DNA from: Nostoc sp. NMS9
GTDB lineage: Bacteria > Cyanobacteriota > Cyanobacteriia > Cyanobacteriales > Nostocaceae
Reading direction: 5' to 3'
NCBI RefSeq assembly: GCF_017114995.1
Contig: NZ_JABXKL010000009.1
Coordinates: 26,533 to 90,532, forward strand
Length of the DNA stretch: 64,000 nt
In this document: piece after piece, positions 1-9,933 of the stretch
Layout: every line of letters starts with the position of its first letter
Numbering within the stretch: the stretch's first letter is position 1
Program-made: the position numbers and the translations under genes
The notes under the pieces: generated by a model
What the model was told of the DNA's origin: nothing
What the model saw: only the letters and a program-made list of their open reading frames with translations
Database searches by the model: none

Positions 1-715
1 CTCCTAACTCAACTTGCCCACCATAAGCATTTAATTGTCCCCCATCCATGCTGACATTACCACCCACCAGCAATAAGCTTTTTCCATTTGGTACTTGTAA
101 ACCAAATGCGTCAAAGCCTGCTGGATCTGTTCCTGCTGGTGCTACTGAGTTATTTATAATCGGTGCGTTTTGATTAAACAGCAATGCTGAAGGATCAATA
201 GTCAATAACGGGGAAGGGATATTTTTCTCAGTAGCGCTAAAAAATCCGATATTTCCAAATTGCAGTGCATTAGCTGTACTTGCCAGAAAAGAACCACGAA
301 TATTTAAGCTGGCATTCTGACCAAAAATAATCCCATTTGGATTAATCAGAAACAGGTTAGCCTTACCACGAGCGCGAATTAACCCATCAATATTAGAAAC
401 TGACCCACCCGTAACTCGGCTAATGATATTTTTAATATCTGCAACATTATTATTAAAAGAAGCAGTGTCACCAGTAGGCACAGAAAACTCGCCAAAACTG
501 TGAAACAAATTATATCCTGCTTGCGTTCCTCCAGTAATATTGAAGATGTTCCCATCCCTTGTAACCCTAGAGTTATTAGGCAAGCTGGTATCCGGGGTAA
601 TTTGGGCAAAAACACGCTCTTGCAAAGAGGCAATTAACACACTTCCCACCAAGCAACTGACTGATATTACAAATTTACTACACCAACACCGCCAATTTTG
701 AGTTATCCCTGACAT
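1..715 (-). CDS. Filamentous haemagglutinin N-terminal (TPS-secreted) domain protein, truncated by the left window edge (absent from the ORF track)
   Basis: Reverse-strand reading from ATG at 715: MSGITQNWRCWCSKFVISVSCLVGSVLIASLQERVFAQITPDTSLPNNSRV...SNIDGLIRARGKANLFLINPNGIIFGQNASLNIRGSFLAST...; open to position 1; the NLFLINPNGIIFG motif is typical of the TPS domain. Confidence 0.88.
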   Translation of the reverse strand, partial: MSGITQNWRCWCSKFVISVSCLVGSVLIASLQERVFAQITPDTSLPNNSRVTRDGNIFNITGGTQAGYNLFHSFGEFSVPTGDTASFNNNVADIKNIISRVTGGSVSNIDGLIRARGKANLFLINPNGIIFGQNASLNIRGSFLASTANALQFGNIGFFSATEKNIPSPLLTIDPSALLFNQNAPIINNSVAPAGTDPAGFDAFGLQVPNGKSLLLVGGNVSMDGGQLNAYGGQVELG

Positions 716-997
716 AGCACCCCTAATAAATCAGTAACTTCACCGTGTGACCGAATAATTAATAATTCACGTTTAATGTGAATTAAGTGTTGAAACCCTT
801 GTAATTGCGTTGATAATTCCAAAATTATGATTTTGGACAATCTCAAAACCTTTACGGTACAAGAGGCGTTTTTAATTCACATCAGGCGTGAATTATGAAT
901 TATATAGTGCGATCGCCTAAGTTGTTGCTCTGCCAAAGCAGCGATATCTAACAACAAATCGCTTTGCGTCTACGCACTCCCCAACAAACTGAAGCGG

Positions 998-1137
998 TTT
1001 TTCTCGCAACGGGAGTGGTCTTCCTCGCAACGGGAGTGGTCTTCCTCGTGACGGGAGTGGTCTTCCTCGCGACGGGAGCGGTCTCTCTCGTGACGGAAGC
1101 GGTCTTCCTCGTGACGGGAGCGGTCTTCCTCGTGACA
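998..1137. repeat. Tandem 21-bp repeat, about 6 copies (consensus cttcctcgYRacgggagYggt)
   Basis: Direct reading: successive copies ctcgcaacgggagtggtcttcctcgcaacgggagtggtcttcctcgtgacgggagtggt... Confidence 0.9.
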
Positions 1138-1217
1138 ATTTACTCTCAAAGGATAAATAAAAAACTCAAAATGAGGCAGCAGATGATCAAGTTTCCTCCT
1201 GCTACCTCTACTTTTGC

Positions 1218-1949
1218 CTAACTGCTCAACGCTTTTAAAAATCGTTGCAAACTCTTAAACACACTGGGCTTTCTCGCAGGTGTCGCGTCTATTGTTTGCG
1301 GTTGTCCTTTTAAAACAATGAGATCCAAATCATCACCAGATGGTTTTGTGGGTAATTCGGCAATTCTTTGATATTCGCCGCCGGTTTCCAGCCAAACTTC
1401 CCACTGTCCTGGGTAGCAGCGATATAGGGCACTTTGATCGTCTATGGGGCGCACGTAATAGGCGGATTCAATAGTACTTATAAAGCGATCGCGGATTTTT
1501 CTGGCTGTATAACCAATGCCCACAACCCCAGAATCTTCTAAACGGGGATTTAACAAGACTAAAGGGCGATCGCCTATTACTTCACACAGCTTTTCCAACT
1601 GCGGCACTTCTACAGATGTGGGGGCAATGAATAAGAAAATTTCATCCTCTGGCTGAATTTTTGTCTGCAAGGAAGCAGCCCTACCCGTACCAATATCCAA
1701 AATTTGAAATGGTGCATCTGCCCAATCACGACGGGCTAGGGCCGCAGCCCCAGCGTCAGCAAAGAAAATCTTCAAATGGGAATCATAATCTGTAAACGCT
1801 GGCAGAAATTGTTCCGCTACCGGCATAAACTTCAGTTCTGGGAATAGGAATTCAACTTGTAAGCGAGTACAGCCATCTGCAAGGGCAGCTTGAACGGCTA
1901 CACGGGATTGGGCGATCGCATCTTCAAGACTATTTGGAAGTTCACTCAT
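1218..1949 (-). CDS. DUF1995 family protein
   Basis: Full ORF; LEDAIAQSRVAVQAALADGCTRLQVEFLFPELKFMP and PLVLLNPRLEDSGVVGIGYTARKIRDRF resemble cyanobacterial/plastid DUF1995 proteins. Confidence 0.8.
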   Translation of the reverse strand: MSELPNSLEDAIAQSRVAVQAALADGCTRLQVEFLFPELKFMPVAEQFLPAFTDYDSHLKIFFADAGAAALARRDWADAPFQILDIGTGRAASLQTKIQPEDEIFLFIAPTSVEVPQLEKLCEVIGDRPLVLLNPRLEDSGVVGIGYTARKIRDRFISTIESAYYVRPIDDQSALYRCYPGQWEVWLETGGEYQRIAELPTKPSGDDLDLIVLKGQPQTIDATPARKPSVFKSLQRFLKALSS

Positions 1950-2185
1950 AATCTGTATGGTTCTGTAATGTCTACTCTCATTGTTTCAGTATTGGCTCTT
2001 AATTAGGACTTACGCAGACGAGATCGCCCAATCCCCTTAAAACGCAGGGCTGTTTCACTTGAGTATTCCCCTAATAATATAAATCCTCAAATATCTCCAT
2101 TGAACTCAGTCGCCAGCAGGAGGATACTTAACTCAATATTTTTTACACTTGTAAATAAACCTTATAAACAACTTAGGAACAGCGT

Positions 2186-2998
2186 ATGCCTCTTCATAAA
2201 CTTGAACATTTTGACCAAAATTATCGAGATACTTTTGGCGGAGACGACCTGAAAGCGCTGGATCTTTATACTGACGGAGGAGACAGAGTTGGCTCAGTTG
2301 CTGACGTTTTAGTTGATGATGATGGTCATTTTCGGTATTTAATTATTGATATCAGCTTAGATTTTGTTAGCAAGAAAATCTTACTACCAATTGGTCTTTG
2401 CCGGATCAGTTATCCAGAAAGACGTGTCTATGTTAATGGGTTAAGCAGACAGCAAATAGAAGGTTTACCCGATCATACAGAAGACGCGATTGTTAATAAT
2501 GATTACGAAGAAAAGGTACGTAGTGTATTTCGTTCTCCAACTAGCGGTGTGACTTCCGATCGCGATACATACAATTACCAAAAAGATCCAGATTTGTATG
2601 GGTTGAATGAGCAATCTCATCAAACTTTTAAACTCTATGAAGAACGATTAATTGCCAACAAACACCGCATCAAAACCGGAGAAGTAACGGTTGGTAAGCA
2701 TATTGAAACAGAAACTGTACGCGTTACAGTACCCGTTCAAAAAGAACGAGTTCTGATTGAGCGAGTTACGCCAACAGAAGCAGGAAAGGTTGTAAATTCT
2801 AATGAACTTCAGTTTCAAGAAGGGGAAGTAGCACGCATAGAAGTGTATGAAGAAACGCCTGAGATACATAAAGAAGCATTTGTGCGTGAAGAAGTTCGGG
2901 TGAAGAAAGTAGTAGAACGGGACACTGTGGAAGCACAAGACACTATTCGTCGAGAAGAGTTAGATGTTGATACTGCGGGGAATGTACATGTGCAATAA
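2186..2998 (+). CDS. PRC-barrel + DUF2382 domain stress-type protein
   Basis: N-terminal PRC-barrel-like region (GDRVGSVADVLVDDDGHFRYLIID) and C-terminal LYEERLIANKHRIKTGEVTVGKHIETETVRVTVPVQKERVLIERV. Confidence 0.85.
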   Translation: MPLHKLEHFDQNYRDTFGGDDLKALDLYTDGGDRVGSVADVLVDDDGHFRYLIIDISLDFVSKKILLPIGLCRISYPERRVYVNGLSRQQIEGLPDHTEDAIVNNDYEEKVRSVFRSPTSGVTSDRDTYNYQKDPDLYGLNEQSHQTFKLYEERLIANKHRIKTGEVTVGKHIETETVRVTVPVQKERVLIERVTPTEAGKVVNSNELQFQEGEVARIEVYEETPEIHKEAFVREEVRVKKVVERDTVEAQDTIRREELDVDTAGNVHVQ

Positions 2999-3457
2999 TA
3001 TGGTGTTACTGCACATGAAGCTATTTAATTAGCTGGGTTATAAATTTGTTTGATAGATTTATCTAAAAATAATCATGCAGGCAAAGTTAATTTTTATCTC
3101 TGCCTGTGTTTTTTATTCAATAACAAGATTCTCGACTTTCTAAAAAGTCGGGAATCTTAACATTCAAAAAAATTATATTTTGAGAAACCATGCACAGATC
3201 CAAAGATACAAAACTTTGCAGTGAGAATCTTAATATATCTGGTGAATCCCGTGTACTAAAGCTAGACATATCTTTACAAAAGTAAAGCGAGATGCTCCCA
3301 ATTTCGTGTCTCTAGTTAGCCATATCAATCAAAATTCTCTATAACTTTCGGTTATTTAACCTTGGAAATAATTCATTCGGCAGAAGGATGTATAAAAATA
3401 AATAAATGTCTAGTTTAGTTATTAGGAGATGACAAAAAATATTTGAGGTTAAACATA

Positions 3458-4363
3458 ATGGTTCTTTACAAATTAGAAGATTTTGAGCCTAGCTATCAAG
3501 AGAGCTTTGATGGTCATGACATTAAAGGGCTGGGTGTATATACACAGGGAACTGATGAAAAAGTTGGTACTGTTAGCGATGTTTTAGTTGATGAAGAAGG
3601 TCATTTTCGCTATCTAGTTGTTGACTTAGGCTTCTGGATTTTTGGTAAAAAAGTATTACTACCAATTGGCCGCGCCCGTATCGATTATAACATCGATCGC
3701 GTTTACACAATTGGCTTGACTAGAGAGCAAGCTGAAGATTTGCCTGAGTTCAATGAACGTCAAACCCTTGATTACGACTATGAAGAACGGGTGCGTGGCG
3801 TATATCGCCAACCCACAGACTACAACCTTCCTGTAGAAGCTGCAGCACCATTAGACCCTTTAGCAGGATTAGATCCTTTAGGATCGCCTGTAGTACCATT
3901 AGGTACAACTCCTACTTACGCCCGTGATAGCTATACTTACGAAAATGAGCCTGCTTTATACGGGTTAAATGAGCAAGATCATCAAACTCTAAGATTGTAT
4001 GAAGAACGGCTGATTGCCAGCAAACGACGCCAAAAAACTGGAGAAGTAACGATTGGCAAGCATGTTGAAACTGATACCGCACGGATTGCAGTGCCAGTAG
4101 AAAGAGAACGAGTTGTGATTGAGCGTGTAACTCCAGCAGATGCGGGTACGGCTGTTTCTGGGCGCGAAGCAGACTTTCGTGAAGGCGAAGTTGCTCGTAT
4201 AGAAATCCATGAAGAAACTCCTGATATTCGCAAAGAAGCATTTTTGCGTGAAGAAGTCAGAGTTAGAAAAGTGGTCGATCAAGAAACAGTTGAAACTCAA
4301 GAAACCGTGCGTCGTGAAGAGTTAGATGTTAATTCTGGTAATCTTCCGATTGAAGAACGCTAA
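3458..4363 (+). CDS. PRC-barrel + DUF2382 domain protein (paralog of the preceding CDS)
   Basis: Close similarity to the preceding ORF; start placed at MVLYKLEDFEPSYQ, parallel to MPLHKLEHFDQNYR. Confidence 0.85.
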   Translation: MVLYKLEDFEPSYQESFDGHDIKGLGVYTQGTDEKVGTVSDVLVDEEGHFRYLVVDLGFWIFGKKVLLPIGRARIDYNIDRVYTIGLTREQAEDLPEFNERQTLDYDYEERVRGVYRQPTDYNLPVEAAAPLDPLAGLDPLGSPVVPLGTTPTYARDSYTYENEPALYGLNEQDHQTLRLYEERLIASKRRQKTGEVTIGKHVETDTARIAVPVERERVVIERVTPADAGTAVSGREADFREGEVARIEIHEETPDIRKEAFLREEVRVRKVVDQETVETQETVRREELDVNSGNLPIEER

Positions 4364-4607
4364 CTAAATATAGTCATTAGTTAATAGCTAATGACTAATA
4401 ATATTAATTCTATACAGTACAGGTGAGGCTGTTGAATTAGCTTTACCTGTGCTTACAATAGCTGATACCACTTAGGATTTTTGATTGCAAATATTACTCT
4501 GGATATGAGTTGGATAAATCCATCGATCGCAAATATTTTCTAAATGGTATCCAGATGATTAATACATTTAATTTAGCTAAGTAGAAAGCAGTTAGTAAAC
4601 TTTCCAG

Positions 4608-5501
4608 ATGAATAGCCAAACTATGGCAAAAAACACTTTACAGGCAAAGGGTAATTCTCACACTATCTCCTCGCTGGCAGATTTAAGAAAGAAGGTGAAC
4701 AATTTTGCTGTGTTTGATAATCAAGGTCAGCTAGTAGGAGTGGTTCATGATTTAATTGTGGATGGTAATCGTCGGCTAAACCTCGTTATATCTAACCAGG
4801 CTAATCAAAAAACTGCTGAATATAGCCAGCAGTTAGCTGATACACATCCTTCTTTATTTCAGTTGCAGAGCCAGAGAATAAAAAAAATAGACAAGCCCAC
4901 TCAATCTGTTTTCATAGACTTAAACAAATCAGAAATTGAATATATGCCTGAATATTTAGAATCAGAAACACCAGGCGATTTTAACTCAACTGAGCAGCTA
5001 GCTAACAATCAAATTACAAATAGCCCAGTTGAGTCATTAAATAATTTAGAACAGGTTCCTGAAGAACAGATTATTCGTCTACTAGAAGAACGACTATTTG
5101 TTGAAAGCAGTAAGCGTAAAGTTGGTGAGGTAATTGTTCGCAAAGTAATTGAAACTCGGATGGTACAAGTTCCTGTCCGGCGTGAAAGGCTGATTGTGGA
5201 ACAAATTAGCCCAGAACACAAACAACTCGCAGAAATTGATTTAGGACAAGGAGAAATTACTGGCTTTGACTTGGCCGAAGTCGAAAAACTTGAAGCTACA
5301 CATTTTGACAACGGTTTAACGGTAAGCGGCGAATTTAGCTCACCTAAAATTGCTAATTTATTATTGAATGCGATCGCACTAGAACGAAATCACGGCTGCA
5401 AGCAGGTGCGTGTTACCATTACTGTTGAAGATGAGACACACCAGAAAAAATACCAGGAGTGGTTTGATCGGTGTTCTAAAGGTCAATCACTAAAGTCATA
5501 A
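4608..5501 (+). CDS. DUF2382 domain protein, divergent third paralog
   Basis: IIRLLEERLFVESSKRKVGEVIVRKVIETRMVQVPVRRERLIVEQISPE. Confidence 0.8.
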   Translation: MNSQTMAKNTLQAKGNSHTISSLADLRKKVNNFAVFDNQGQLVGVVHDLIVDGNRRLNLVISNQANQKTAEYSQQLADTHPSLFQLQSQRIKKIDKPTQSVFIDLNKSEIEYMPEYLESETPGDFNSTEQLANNQITNSPVESLNNLEQVPEEQIIRLLEERLFVESSKRKVGEVIVRKVIETRMVQVPVRRERLIVEQISPEHKQLAEIDLGQGEITGFDLAEVEKLEATHFDNGLTVSGEFSSPKIANLLLNAIALERNHGCKQVRVTITVEDETHQKKYQEWFDRCSKGQSLKS

Positions 5502-5527
5502 CAATAAGTTTCTAGCAGATAAATTAG

Positions 5528-5558
5528 TAGGGTGGGCATTGCACACCCTATTTTTTTG
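5528..5558 (+). terminator. Rho-independent-like terminator after the third DUF2382 gene
   Basis: tagggtgggcattgcacaccctattttttt: stem AGGGTG/CACCCT followed by a T-run. Confidence 0.6.
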
Positions 5559-5678
5559 CTGATTTAAGAAAAGAAAGTTTAAATTTCCACTCCCCACTCC
5601 CCACTTGTCTAGAGTGAATGTCTCTAAAGCAACTTAATTTACAATACTAAGCAGTTGCCGTTCTTTTGGCTACTTGCA

Positions 5679-6593
5679 ATGAAATTTCGACTGAAGAGAC
5701 TTTCACTCAAGAAACGACACCGTCCGATCTCACCGATTAAGATTCAAGTTCAAGATGGAAAATTTGAGATTATAGGTATGGGTGCATGGCATTCCTACTG
5801 GCGCGATCCTTATCATCTGCTGCTAACGATTCCCTGGACTGGCTTTCTGCTCCTGATTTGTACTTTCTATGTAACTATTAATGCTCTATTTGCCCTAGCT
5901 TACTTGATAGGAGGAGATTGTATTGCCAACGCCCGACCTGGCTCTTTTTTAGATGTCTTTTTCTTTAGTGTGCAAACCCTAGCATCTATTGGCTATGGGG
6001 CAATGTATCCGAAAACAACTTACGCCAACATTATTGTCACGATTGAAGCAATGATCGGTTTGGTGGGAATTGCTGTGATGACAGGACTAGCGTTTGCTCG
6101 ATTCTCTCGGCCTACAGCCCGTGTACTCTTTAGCCGTGTTGCTGTCATTACAGCTCATAATGCGATGCCGACTCTCATATTTCGCAGCGCTAATAAGCGT
6201 CGCAATACGATTCTGGAAGCGCAGATGCGAGTCTACTTGATGCGCGACGAAGTAACCCTAGAAGGACAGTTCATGCGTCGGTTCCACGATCTCAAACTGG
6301 TGAGGAACCAAACACCTAGCTTCACGTTAAGCTGGTCAGTGATGCATGTCATTGATGAGTTTAGTCCTTTATATGGAATGACACCAGAATCGTTAAGCCA
6401 GACAAATACTATACTGATTGTCTCTTTGAGTGGCATTGATGAAACGGTTGCCCAAGTCGTCCATGCCCGTCATAGCTATAGTGCGAATGAGATTTTATGG
6501 AACAATCAATTTGTCGATATCTTTTACCACACACCCGATGGAAATCGCTACATTGATTACAACCGCTTCCACGATGTTTTACCTTTAGAGTGA
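5679..6593 (+). CDS. Inward-rectifier (Kir/KirBac-type) potassium channel
   Basis: Two TM segments, pore VQTLASIGYGAMYPKTTYAN, and C-terminal Kir cytoplasmic motifs (ARVLFSRVAVITAHNAMPTLIFRSANKRRNTILEAQMRVYLM). Confidence 0.88.
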   Translation: MKFRLKRLSLKKRHRPISPIKIQVQDGKFEIIGMGAWHSYWRDPYHLLLTIPWTGFLLLICTFYVTINALFALAYLIGGDCIANARPGSFLDVFFFSVQTLASIGYGAMYPKTTYANIIVTIEAMIGLVGIAVMTGLAFARFSRPTARVLFSRVAVITAHNAMPTLIFRSANKRRNTILEAQMRVYLMRDEVTLEGQFMRRFHDLKLVRNQTPSFTLSWSVMHVIDEFSPLYGMTPESLSQTNTILIVSLSGIDETVAQVVHARHSYSANEILWNNQFVDIFYHTPDGNRYIDYNRFHDVLPLE

Positions 6594-6613
6594 AGGGATT
6601 AAATTTCTGAAAG

Positions 6614-6808
6614 TTACTCGGAAGTCTCATTGAGTGGTGGTTGTAAGGGTTTAACGACCACCCGGCCATTTTCAATTACAGTACAACTTTTAACCGTGCT
6701 CTTACTGTGGTTAACTGGCACATCCTGGCACTGGTTTTGGTGGGAGATATTTTGCTCTTGTTGTTGGTTGAGGACGACAACACAACAGGCGCAGGAAGCA
6801 AAGGACAT
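6614..6808 (-). CDS. Small hypothetical protein
   Basis: 64-aa ORF between the Kir gene and the DUF1400 gene; the antisense ORF is tryptophan/cysteine-rich and less protein-like. Weak evidence. Confidence 0.35.
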   Translation of the reverse strand: MSFASCACCVVVLNQQQEQNISHQNQCQDVPVNHSKSTVKSCTVIENGRVVVKPLQPPLNETSE

Positions 6809-7054
6809 ATAACTTAATTTTGATCTCTCTATATCTATTATCGCGCTACTGATGCTGTTTGACTGAAAAATTTGTTACTCATGTATTTTGATTATTCAAA
6901 GCTCCTGTCAAATTTATGGTAAGTACTTGCTTTATTGTGCTTCTAGCCTGTTTGATATATCCAAACCAATTAAACAGGAAAGCGGTTATAGATCCCGCCC
7001 CGCTTTCCTACCTGCCCAAACTTGTTTGCCAGGGTTAGATAGTGGGTTTTTCTA

Positions 7055-8773
7055 ATGAAAAAATTTTTGAGATATCTGGGTCTAGGTTTTCTATCTACGT
7101 TCTTGACTGCTACTCCCGGATTGGGGGCTGAACGCATTAGCTTTTATTATCCTCCCTTCGGCGAATTTTCCTTATCGGTGAACTCGCTGGAAACCTTTGC
7201 TAAAGAAGGCAAAATCGATCAAGATTTTTCATTTTATGCTAGTCGTGCGACTCCCGAACAACTTGCTCAATTGCGGGATCTACTCCAGCAGCGCTTTAAT
7301 GTCACTCCTACACTAGTATCTCAAGTTACCTACTCACCGATAGGCGAGCAGTTGGTGCAACAATTGGGAAAATTACTTCTCACTGAGTCTCGAAAAAATG
7401 GCTTCTATGCCATACGTGCCTCTTTAATTTTGTCTGCTGCCGATCAACAAGAGGGTTTAACGGTTGTGAATTTACTGCGGAAATTTCCTAGCGATACTAT
7501 ACGGGTGAATTTCACAGAGGGGTTAAGGATAGTCGATGACTTGTCGCAATTGATTAAAAAAAAGGATGAAGTTTTTGCCTCTCTTCAAAAAGAAGCGATC
7601 GCTCAAGCAGCCACTTCCAAAATTGATTTCTCCCAAAAACCAGATTTGCGATCGCCAGGAAAATTCACCTGGCAGAAAAAAAGCCTGGAGTTAAATGACA
7701 TTTCTCGCTCACGCCGTCTACCTGTGGATATCTATCTGCCGTCAGCAGGTTCACAAAAAGCTGGAGAATTACTCTCGCCTCCCTTTCCCCTGATTGTAAT
7801 TTCTCACGGACTGGCCTCAGATCGCTCTACCTTTGTCTATCTGGCTGAACATCTAGCATCCTATGGTTTTGCCGTTGCTGTACTAGAACACCCTGGTAGT
7901 AATGCCGAACGCTTTCAACAATATTTTGCGGGTTTGGCAGGGCCGCCAGATGCAGCAGAATTTATCAACCGACCTTTGGATATCAAATATCTACTCAATG
8001 AACTCCAGCGTCTAGATAAATCCGATCCCACCCTCCAAGGAAAACTCAATTTTCAGCAAGTTGGGGCGATCGGTCAGTCTTTTGGTGGTTATACTGTTTT
8101 GACTTTAGCAGGAGCAAATATTAACTTTAGCCAACTGAGGCAAGATTGCAATCCCGATAATTCATCCTTTAATTTGTCGCTGTTTTTGCAGTGTCAAGCA
8201 AACGATTTACCTCCAAAGAATTACGAACTCAAAGACGATCGCATCAAGGCCATCATTGCAATTAATCCCATTGACAGCTCAGTTTTGGGTCAGGGGGGAA
8301 TCAGTCAAATTAAAATTCCCGTCATGCTGGTTGCAGGTAGTCAAGATGTTTTTGCACCACCCGTATTTGAGCAAATTCGCCCCTTTACCTGGCTTTCTGA
8401 CTCCAATAAGTACCTAGCTTTGATTGAAAATGCCACCCACTTTTCAGCGATCGCCGAACCTACTCCTCAAAACGATGTCTTACCTGTGCCACCTGCCTTG
8501 CTGGGCCCCCCCGATCGTGCTGCTGTTTATTCCTATCTCAACGCCCTCAGCGTCGCTTTTTTAGAAACCCATCTCCTTAACCGCCCTGAATATCGTTCCT
8601 ATTTGCAGCCTTCTTATGCCACTTTTATCAGCAAAGAGCCGCTTAATCTCAGTATTTTACAGTCGTTGTCGGTAGCTCAGTTCAATCAAGTTTGGAGTGG
8701 GTCAACTCCCCAGTCCAGCAAACCATCAAATCCTCAACCTATTCCTACCCCTTATCAACCTTTGAGGCAATGA
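7055..8773 (+). CDS. Alpha/beta hydrolase with N-terminal DUF1400 domain
   Basis: Signal peptide; AERISFYYPPFGEFSLSVNSLETFAKEGKI (DUF1400-like); nucleophile elbow GAIGQSFGGYTVL; VMLVAGSQDVFAP. Confidence 0.85.
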   Translation: MKKFLRYLGLGFLSTFLTATPGLGAERISFYYPPFGEFSLSVNSLETFAKEGKIDQDFSFYASRATPEQLAQLRDLLQQRFNVTPTLVSQVTYSPIGEQLVQQLGKLLLTESRKNGFYAIRASLILSAADQQEGLTVVNLLRKFPSDTIRVNFTEGLRIVDDLSQLIKKKDEVFASLQKEAIAQAATSKIDFSQKPDLRSPGKFTWQKKSLELNDISRSRRLPVDIYLPSAGSQKAGELLSPPFPLIVISHGLASDRSTFVYLAEHLASYGFAVAVLEHPGSNAERFQQYFAGLAGPPDAAEFINRPLDIKYLLNELQRLDKSDPTLQGKLNFQQVGAIGQSFGGYTVLTLAGANINFSQLRQDCNPDNSSFNLSLFLQCQANDLPPKNYELKDDRIKAIIAINPIDSSVLGQGGISQIKIPVMLVAGSQDVFAPPVFEQIRPFTWLSDSNKYLALIENATHFSAIAEPTPQNDVLPVPPALLGPPDRAAVYSYLNALSVAFLETHLLNRPEYRSYLQPSYATFISKEPLNLSILQSLSVAQFNQVWSGSTPQSSKPSNPQPIPTPYQPLRQ

Positions 8774-9933
8774 AACAGCCCTGTTGCTTTTGCAGGGGGG
8801 TTGGAGGGATCAAAAACCTGTGGTGCAACTCTCAAATACTTGTGTCTACACACAAGCGATGCTTTGGGGGGACGGCTCAGACATTGAGATCAAAAGTGCG
8901 ATGCCTGCTCTGGGCTAAAGAACGAAACCCAACATTTTGCTTGCTTTCTTGGGTAACGCTTACGCTCAACCCAACCTACGAATATTTTTAACCGAGCAGT
9001 ATTGATATCCATCCTTGCTGCGAGTAAGTCGATTTAACTGTGGGGTAATAATTAATAATTACGTAAATGTACGGAGTGCAGTTTTCGGCGGAATCATTAA
9101 TTAGAAATCATATTGACTTACAGTTCAGATCCCCGACTTCTCTAATAAATCGGGGATCTTATTGTTCGAGAATGATTGAAGTTTGCTATAGACGAGGCAA
9201 GTCTCAAGCATTACTTTGATGAACTCAAAGCTAAACCTAAACAAATTACTATTTATCCTAAAGTTTTGACAGATAATTTCAGACAAATATCTAGCCTTTT
9301 TTGATTGTTTTCAATAAATAAAAGTCATCAACCTTAATTTTCAATAAAACAGTAAATATACTGTTGCAATTATATGAGTTAGTTGAGACTTCTAACTATT
9401 GCAACCATCAGCCAAAATGCTATATGTCTTTTTTGTTTCTAAACCATGAATTAGATATCACAATTTCCTAAAACAGGGCTATTTGTCAGGAAAATGAGAT
9501 ATTTATACTGAGGGATTCATAAAAACTTATTTAATAAAATCTTTTGTATATATATACTTGTCGTTAAGAAGTATTAAGAAATCCTTATTAAAGAATATTG
9601 CAATAGCTTGATTTAATTGCTAACGTGTGTATGAAAGCGATGCTGATGAACGCTCGGATCTAGGAGAAATAAAATCTATGAGCTATACCCATTCAGCCAA
9701 GTGTGTTAGGCTTTGACGGGTTCAAAACGAGAAATTTCTGCCTCATATAGACAACTATGAGGGATTGCAGATTAACCAAGAAATATCTTGTTGCTAAAGG
9801 CTTAGTTTCAATTTGATTTCAATTGTGATTGATTATTTGTCTTACTTTGTGCCGACAAGCAAGTAGCTCTTGCTTGTGTGTATCGGCAATTACGAAGAGT
9901 TTGGTAAGACTTAAATTTTGGAGAATAGAACTA

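Noticed and set aside
917-1221. Two overlapping ORFs on opposite strands (917..1138 and 964..1221)
   Set aside because: Both are translations of the 21-bp tandem repeat; no non-repetitive coding support.
2648-4300. Antisense ORFs 2648..2938, 3912..4241, 3982..4233, 3989..4300
   Set aside because: Lie opposite clear DUF2382 coding sequence; compositional artefacts.
8692-8991. ORF overlapping the end of the DUF1400 hydrolase
   Set aside because: Out of frame with the hydrolase and runs into repeat-like intergenic DNA; no recognisable family.
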